NCBI GenBank assembly: GCA_964395315.1
Contig: CAYNBI010000027.1
Coordinates: 1-38,193, forward strand
Direction: 5' to 3'
Length of the DNA: 38,193 nt
From: CAVORB01 sp964395315
GTDB lineage: Bacteria > Pseudomonadota > Gammaproteobacteria > Chromatiales > Chromatiaceae
How positions within the stretch are numbered: the first letter of the stretch is position 1; every line of letters begins with the position of its first letter. A program made the position numbers and the translations under genes. Positions 34,194 to 38,193 of this stretch are shown here, in pieces. The notes under the pieces were generated by a model. The model was not told the DNA's origin and ran no database searches. It saw only the letters and a program-made list of their open reading frames with translations.

Positions 34194-35708
34194 TCAAGGT
34201 TGCAGCTCGATCTCCCCCGGGCGCCATGTCTGGTCGAACCAGGGTTCCAGCGGACCGTAGAGGCGCAGGATCATGAACCAGCCCTTGCCGGGAATGGTCT
34301 GCACCCAGTTGTGCTCCTTGCCTGCCGGCGCCGTGGGGCCGAACCAGACATCCACCGAGCCGTCGGCGTTGACCTGAACATCCTTGTTCTGGCTGCTGAC
34401 GCTGGGGAACCGCTGATCGGTCTGGATCATCGAACGGGTCTGGGTGTCGTAGACGATCACGGACCAGAAGTCCTTGACCGGGATGTTCGGCGGCAGGTGC
34501 AGCTTGTAGGTCTTGGCGCCGTCGAACGGATTGCCGTCCGCATCCAGGGCGGTCCAGGGGTACTGGGAGCCCTTGCCGACCATCTTTTCCTCCATCGCGG
34601 GGGTCACCCCGGTGGCGAAGAAGTAGAAGAAGGCCGCGCCGTCGAGGTTCGCCACGCCCGGCGCGCTCTCGAACTTGTAGCCGCCGAAAAAGGGTAGCCG
34701 CCACTGACTATCCGGATAGAAGTAGGCATCCTTCTCACGCATCTTGAACGCCAAGCTGCGCGCGGTCGCCGCGCCGATCTTCGCGGCGTCCTCCAGGATC
34801 GCCTTCATCCGCGCGTCGGGCTCGAACGGCTTGCCCTTCTCGATGCCGATCGCGGCAAAGAGACCCAGCGTGGTCGGGTCCGAGCCGGCGCTCGGCTCCT
34901 CCTGGACGACCTGGTTCAGAAGCTCCCAAAAGCTGTAGTCGCCGGGAAAGACGAAGTTCGAAGGGATGCCGGACGCGTTGGCGAATTTCACCGGGGCTGG
35001 ATTGGCGGCATCGGCGAGCGGGTAGATCTTCAAGGTCTTCTTGACCGACTCGACCCCGGGCCTGGGTGAGCCGTCCACAAGGAAGGTTCGAAACGGCACC
35101 CAATTGCCGTAGGTACTCGGGCGCACCACGAAATAGCCCTTGGGTACCTCACCGGTATAGCCGGGGGGCAGGATCAGATACTTGCCGCCCGCGCCCTTGT
35201 CCGCACCTGTGATGCCGACGTCGGCCACCCAGCGATACCAGAAATCGTCGATGGCACCCAACGACTTCGGCGGAATCTCCACTACCACCGGTCCCTCATG
35301 GGTATCGACCCAGATGAAGTTGTAGATGGTGTTGTCGTTCGCCGTCAGCTCGACGGTCTTGGAGTCGACCAGGTTCTCCCAGATCACGTCCGTCTGGTTG
35401 TCCGGTCCGAACTGGCGCAGCGAATCGCGCATGCTCGCCTGGTTGACGATGGGGATGCCGAGCAGATAGGCCTGCAGCGCCCGGGAGCGATCCAGGTTGT
35501 CGTAGATGGTCTCGATGCTCTCGACCGATGGAACGCCATCGCGCAGGTGCAGGGTGCCGATCGATGTGTCGAGTGTGTCGGGGGTGGCGACGCCGGGGGC
35601 GATGGGCGTCGTCATCTTGTAGGTCTGGGCCGAGCTCGCATGGACGATGGCGACGGCGAACAGCAGTGCTTTCGCGGCTGTTGCGACAATTCTGATGACC
35701 TTCTGCAT
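34194..35708 (-). CDS. Exported DUF1254-DUF1214 protein
   Basis: A 504-residue protein, the normal two-domain length, with a signal peptide ending near HASSAQ. DUF1254 is visible at about 75-200 (AYLLGIPIVNQASMRDSLRQ, ANDNTIYNFIWVDTHEGPVV, GGKYLILPPGYTGEVPKGYF) and DUF1214 at about 375-500 (NIPVKDFWSVIVYDTQTRSM, KEHNWVQTIPGKGWFMILRL, YGPLEPWFDQTWRPGEIE). GAGG lies nine bases before ATG. It is the first gene of the minus-strand run 35708-29372 and is divergent from an AraC regulator, which is its likely controller. Confidence 0.9.
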   Translation of the reverse strand: MQKVIRIVATAAKALLFAVAIVHASSAQTYKMTTPIAPGVATPDTLDTSIGTLHLRDGVPSVESIETIYDNLDRSRALQAYLLGIPIVNQASMRDSLRQFGPDNQTDVIWENLVDSKTVELTANDNTIYNFIWVDTHEGPVVVEIPPKSLGAIDDFWYRWVADVGITGADKGAGGKYLILPPGYTGEVPKGYFVVRPSTYGNWVPFRTFLVDGSPRPGVESVKKTLKIYPLADAANPAPVKFANASGIPSNFVFPGDYSFWELLNQVVQEEPSAGSDPTTLGLFAAIGIEKGKPFEPDARMKAILEDAAKIGAATARSLAFKMREKDAYFYPDSQWRLPFFGGYKFESAPGVANLDGAAFFYFFATGVTPAMEEKMVGKGSQYPWTALDADGNPFDGAKTYKLHLPPNIPVKDFWSVIVYDTQTRSMIQTDQRFPSVSSQNKDVQVNADGSVDVWFGPTAPAGKEHNWVQTIPGKGWFMILRLYGPLEPWFDQTWRPGEIELQP

Positions 35709-35884
35709 CCTGGTTATCCTCTTGACGATCTGCGCTCGAAGAAAACGGCACCGCCGACATTCTGGGCCAGCAAGGCGGCCGCAGCCATGCGTAGCATTAC
35801 CACTTCACAACCGAAACCGACCCGTCGCTCGGCACGTTACACTTTAGCACTCGCCACGGCTGTCATATCTTGCATTTCCGGCCA
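35709..35884. promoter_or_regulatory. Divergent control region between DUF1254/DUF1214 gene and AraC gene
   Basis: A 176-base divergent spacer, the expected place for AraC-type operators and both promoters. On the minus strand TGGTAATGCT could serve as an extended -10. On the plus strand GTTACACTTTAGC is AT-rich and promoter-like. No clear pair of direct-repeat operators could be defined by eye, so only the region is annotated. Confidence 0.4.
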
Positions 35885-37006
35885 ATGGAATCACGTTACT
35901 CAGAGCCAAACCGAACAAGCTTGAAAAGAGCAAAAGAACAAACAGTCCATCACGCAAGTTTTGGGTCGCTGCGCGCGAGTAGCCCCGGCGATGTCCGAGT
36001 CGGACCCGTTCTTGCACTTCCGGCCATCTTGACCGAGCTCGGAGTCAAACCGCAGCGCGCATTCGCCCACGCCCGGGTCGATCCCAGCATATTTCAGGAC
36101 CCTGACAGCCGTATCGCCTTCGAGGCGCTCGGACGACTGTTTGAATCCTGCGTCTCCCTCACCAGTTGCAGCCACTTCGGGCTCCTGGTTGGCGAGCGAT
36201 TCGACTTGAAGGGGCTGGGCCCGCTCGGCTACCTGATGCGCAATTCCGCCACGGTCGGCGACGCGCTCCGAAGCCTGCTGCTGCACCTCCATATTCACGA
36301 CAGGGGCGCGGCGCCGGTATTGCTCGCGCCCGACGCCTCCCGCGTCATTCTCGGCTATTCGATCTATCGCCACGGCGCGCCGGCGACCGCGCACATCTAC
36401 GACGCGGCGATCGCAATCGGATACAAGATACTGCGCGAGTTGTGCGGCCCCGCGTGGAGGCCTCTGCGCGTCCAGTTCTCCTACAGCCCGCCAAGCGACA
36501 CCAAACCCTACCGCCGGCTGTTCGGATCGAGCGTGAGCTTCGACGCCGAAGTCTCCGGGATCCTGTTCGCCTCCTCCTGGCTCCAAGCCCCAATCGACGG
36601 CGCAGACGCCGCGCTCCATGGCCTCCTCGTCAAAGCGATGCGGGAAGCGGAGGCCCACGAACCGATGAGTTTCGCGGAGCAAGTAGAGGGCGTGTTGCAT
36701 CAGATGGTGCTGAGCGGCACCGCGTCGGCCGATGCGATCGCGCGCGTGTTCGGGATCAGCGAGCGGACGCTGCGGCGACGCCTTGAAGAAGACGGCAAGG
36801 GTCTGCAGCAACTCCTCAACGCGGCCCGATTCGAGCTGTCCCGGCAGCTTCTCCACAACACCGATCTTCCGGTACGGGAGATCGCCGCGGCGTTGCGTTA
36901 TGCCGATCCGAACGCATTTTCCCGCGCGTTCCGCAACTGGGCGCGGCTCAGCCCGACGCAATGGCGCGCTCGGGAGCGGCAGCGGGATCGATTCTCTGAA
37001 CATTAG
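35885..37006 (+). CDS. AraC family transcriptional regulator (paralogue of the one at 27670)
   Basis: About 373 residues. The ligand-binding domain (about 30-240) shows HFGLLVGERFDLKGLGPLGY and LLHLHIHDRG; the helix-turn-helix pair at the C-terminus shows FGISERTLRRRLEEDGKGLQ and LPVREIAAALRYADPNAFSR followed by AFRNWARLSP. It is homologous to the regulator at 27670 over its full length. It is divergent from the DUF1254/DUF1214 gene and thus well placed to control it. The start is uncertain: ATG at 35885 is the first in frame but lacks a good ribosome site, and TTG 15 bases earlier is possible. Confidence 0.9.
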   Translation: MESRYSEPNRTSLKRAKEQTVHHASFGSLRASSPGDVRVGPVLALPAILTELGVKPQRAFAHARVDPSIFQDPDSRIAFEALGRLFESCVSLTSCSHFGLLVGERFDLKGLGPLGYLMRNSATVGDALRSLLLHLHIHDRGAAPVLLAPDASRVILGYSIYRHGAPATAHIYDAAIAIGYKILRELCGPAWRPLRVQFSYSPPSDTKPYRRLFGSSVSFDAEVSGILFASSWLQAPIDGADAALHGLLVKAMREAEAHEPMSFAEQVEGVLHQMVLSGTASADAIARVFGISERTLRRRLEEDGKGLQQLLNAARFELSRQLLHNTDLPVREIAAALRYADPNAFSRAFRNWARLSPTQWRARERQRDRFSEH

Positions 37007-37228
37007 CCGTGGAAACGTCCCCGATGACTGCTCGTGGCGTGGAGCCCAGAAAAGGGCGCAAGGCAGGCCATTGGCCCTATTGCTCCACATGGGTCCTGGT
37101 CCGGCGCAATCCGCCGCGCCATTGCGCCCTACGGCCTTGCCGTCGTTGCAATCGCGGCGCCGAGCGGCGCGGGAAGGAGTCCGAATTTCATTCGTGTAGC
37201 GCTCCACTCGTCACGGAGGGTTCGCGGA

Positions 37229-37250
37229 GCCGCTCCTTTTCAGGAGCGGC
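37229..37250. repeat. Hairpin between convergent AraC and sulfatase genes
   Basis: GCCGCTCC and GGAGCGGC form a perfect eight-base stem around TTTTCA, 40 bases after the sulfatase stop and about 220 after the AraC stop. It lacks a T run on both sides but sits where termination of both convergent genes is expected. The rest of 37007-37290 shows nothing recognisable. Confidence 0.4.
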
Positions 37251-37290
37251 CCCGCTTCTCACAACCGACTCTGCAGTCGGTCAACGAGAC

Positions 37291-38193
37291 CTACTGCGGC
37301 CCACTCTGCATGTGATGGATCGGGCTGCCGTCAACGGCTGTCGCCCGCGTGTTCTCCAGCTTCTTGATGTCTTCCTCGGTGAGCTGCGGGCGGTCCACCT
37401 TGATGGTCAGCTTCTCGAGCTTGGCGGTCAGCGGGAACGGCGGCTTGTAATCCGCATCGTTCACCCCGGTCAGGGTGTCGGAGCCGATGTCGAAGCTCTC
37501 GTCCCACTGCAGGATCATCGGCAGGGTGTGCGGCAGCTCGATGGTCTGCACCACCTTGCCGTCCACCATGAGCGTGCCGGTGCCGCCGCGGCCCACGCCG
37601 CTCATGTTGTTGAATGCGAGGGTGCCGACGCCGAGGCCGTCATACTTGAAATCGAACTCGATCGTGTGCTTGCCGGGGGTGAGGGCCTCCGGCCCCTCCC
37701 ACTTCACGCGCTTGAGGTCGATGAGGTTCCACAGGAACACCGGCTTGCCCTCGAGCAGGTAGAAGCCGTAGCCGGCGAAGCGGCCGCCGGAGGTCAGGAT
37801 CATGCCCTCGGCCCCGCCCTCCGGGATCTCGATGTCCGCGGTGATGGTGTAGGAGCTGTTGAGCAGCATCGGGGAATCGCCCTGGGGCAGGCCGGTCATC
37901 GGGTGCGTGTAGACGAACTCGGTGCGCCCGGCGGTGATGTTCGGGCGCGGGGCCACGATGCGCGCGGCCACCGAGGCATCCAGCGGGAAGACCTGGTGCT
38001 TCTTCGCCTCGGCGACGAACTTCTCACGCAGCTCCGCCACCTTCTCCGGGTGCTGGGCGGCGATGTCGTGGGACTGGGTGAAGTCCTTGGTCAGGTCGTA
38101 GAGCTGGAACACCTGGTTGTTCAGCGGGTCCGGGTTGGCGGCGCCGAAGGCCTGCCAGGGCGCACGGTTGACCTTGGTGCTCAGCAGCCAGCC
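37291..38193 (-). CDS. Arylsulfatase, C-terminal part (runs off the right edge)
   Basis: The last 300 residues of a sulfatase; the frame is open to the window edge, so the real start and the active-site Cys/Ser motif lie outside. The visible part begins GWLLSTKVNRAPWQAFGAAN and continues NNQVFQLYDLTKDFTQSHDI, AAQHPEKVAELREKFVAEAK, the usual end of the sulfatase fold. A beta-sandwich-like extension follows, with SSYTITADIEIPEGGAEGMI and GKHTIEFDFKYDGLGVGTLA, typical of large arylsulfatases. GTG at 38112 is internal and not a start. It is separated from the island by the AraC gene, but sulfatases of this type are, as I recall, often near DUF1254 genes. Confidence 0.88.
   Translation of the reverse strand, partial: GWLLSTKVNRAPWQAFGAANPDPLNNQVFQLYDLTKDFTQSHDIAAQHPEKVAELREKFVAEAKKHQVFPLDASVAARIVAPRPNITAGRTEFVYTHPMTGLPQGDSPMLLNSSYTITADIEIPEGGAEGMILTSGGRFAGYGFYLLEGKPVFLWNLIDLKRVKWEGPEALTPGKHTIEFDFKYDGLGVGTLAFNNMSGVGRGGTGTLMVDGKVVQTIELPHTLPMILQWDESFDIGSDTLTGVNDADYKPPFPLTAKLEKLTIKVDRPQLTEEDIKKLENTRATAVDGSPIHHMQSGPQ

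Overview
The window looks like chromosomal DNA of a purple sulfur bacterium (Chromatiaceae, Gammaproteobacteria). The main evidence is a Tat-exported high-potential iron-sulfur protein whose mature sequence closely matches the Chromatium/Thiocapsa type, next to a bidirectional [NiFe]-hydrogenase operon hoxFUYH-W of the HoxE-less kind that I recall being described as Hox2 in Thiocapsa. Base composition is high in G+C, and most genes lie on the minus strand. The genus is inference.

Left part (1-8.4 kb): the first codons of an exported protein with a well-formed sigma-70 promoter; a secreted calcineurin-like phosphoesterase; hoxW, hoxH, hoxY, hoxU, hoxF (transcribed leftwards, 3- to 4-base junctions at F-U and U-Y); a divergent IbpA-type small heat-shock gene ending in a strong terminator; the HiPIP gene; and an NlpC/P60 lipoprotein.

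Middle (8.6-20.5 kb): a membrane-anchored Mrr-like protein with a Trp/Arg/Asp/Gln-rich tail, a DUF2784 membrane protein, the periplasmic methionine sulfoxide reductase pair msrQ/msrP, an SseB-like gene cut by an in-frame TAA, pgpA, a large MscK-type mechanosensitive channel, a multi-pass membrane protein of unknown function, and a patatin-like lipoprotein.

Right part (20.6-38.2 kb): an accessory island made almost only of exported proteins of poorly characterised families. It holds two DUF1254/DUF1214 proteins (one a 961-residue fusion), a beta-propeller protein, a FadL-type porin, a second outer-membrane barrel, a DUF2092 protein, a LysM protein with an HdeA-like segment, a lipoprotein, an Ala-rich helical protein, the C-terminal part of an arylsulfatase, and two paralogous AraC regulators. 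Four different small exported proteins here share one motif of the form (R/M)P-x-TP-x-S-(Y/F)-AG-x-x-RR. One of them, a paralogue of the gene at 33612, has lost its Tat signal to an in-frame TAA. I read this island as the most likely undescribed system: an AraC-controlled set of periplasmic and outer-membrane proteins, possibly for uptake or processing of a hydrophobic and perhaps sulfated compound, or for envelope stress. That function is inference only.

I saw no tRNA or rRNA genes, CRISPR arrays, transposases or integrases.
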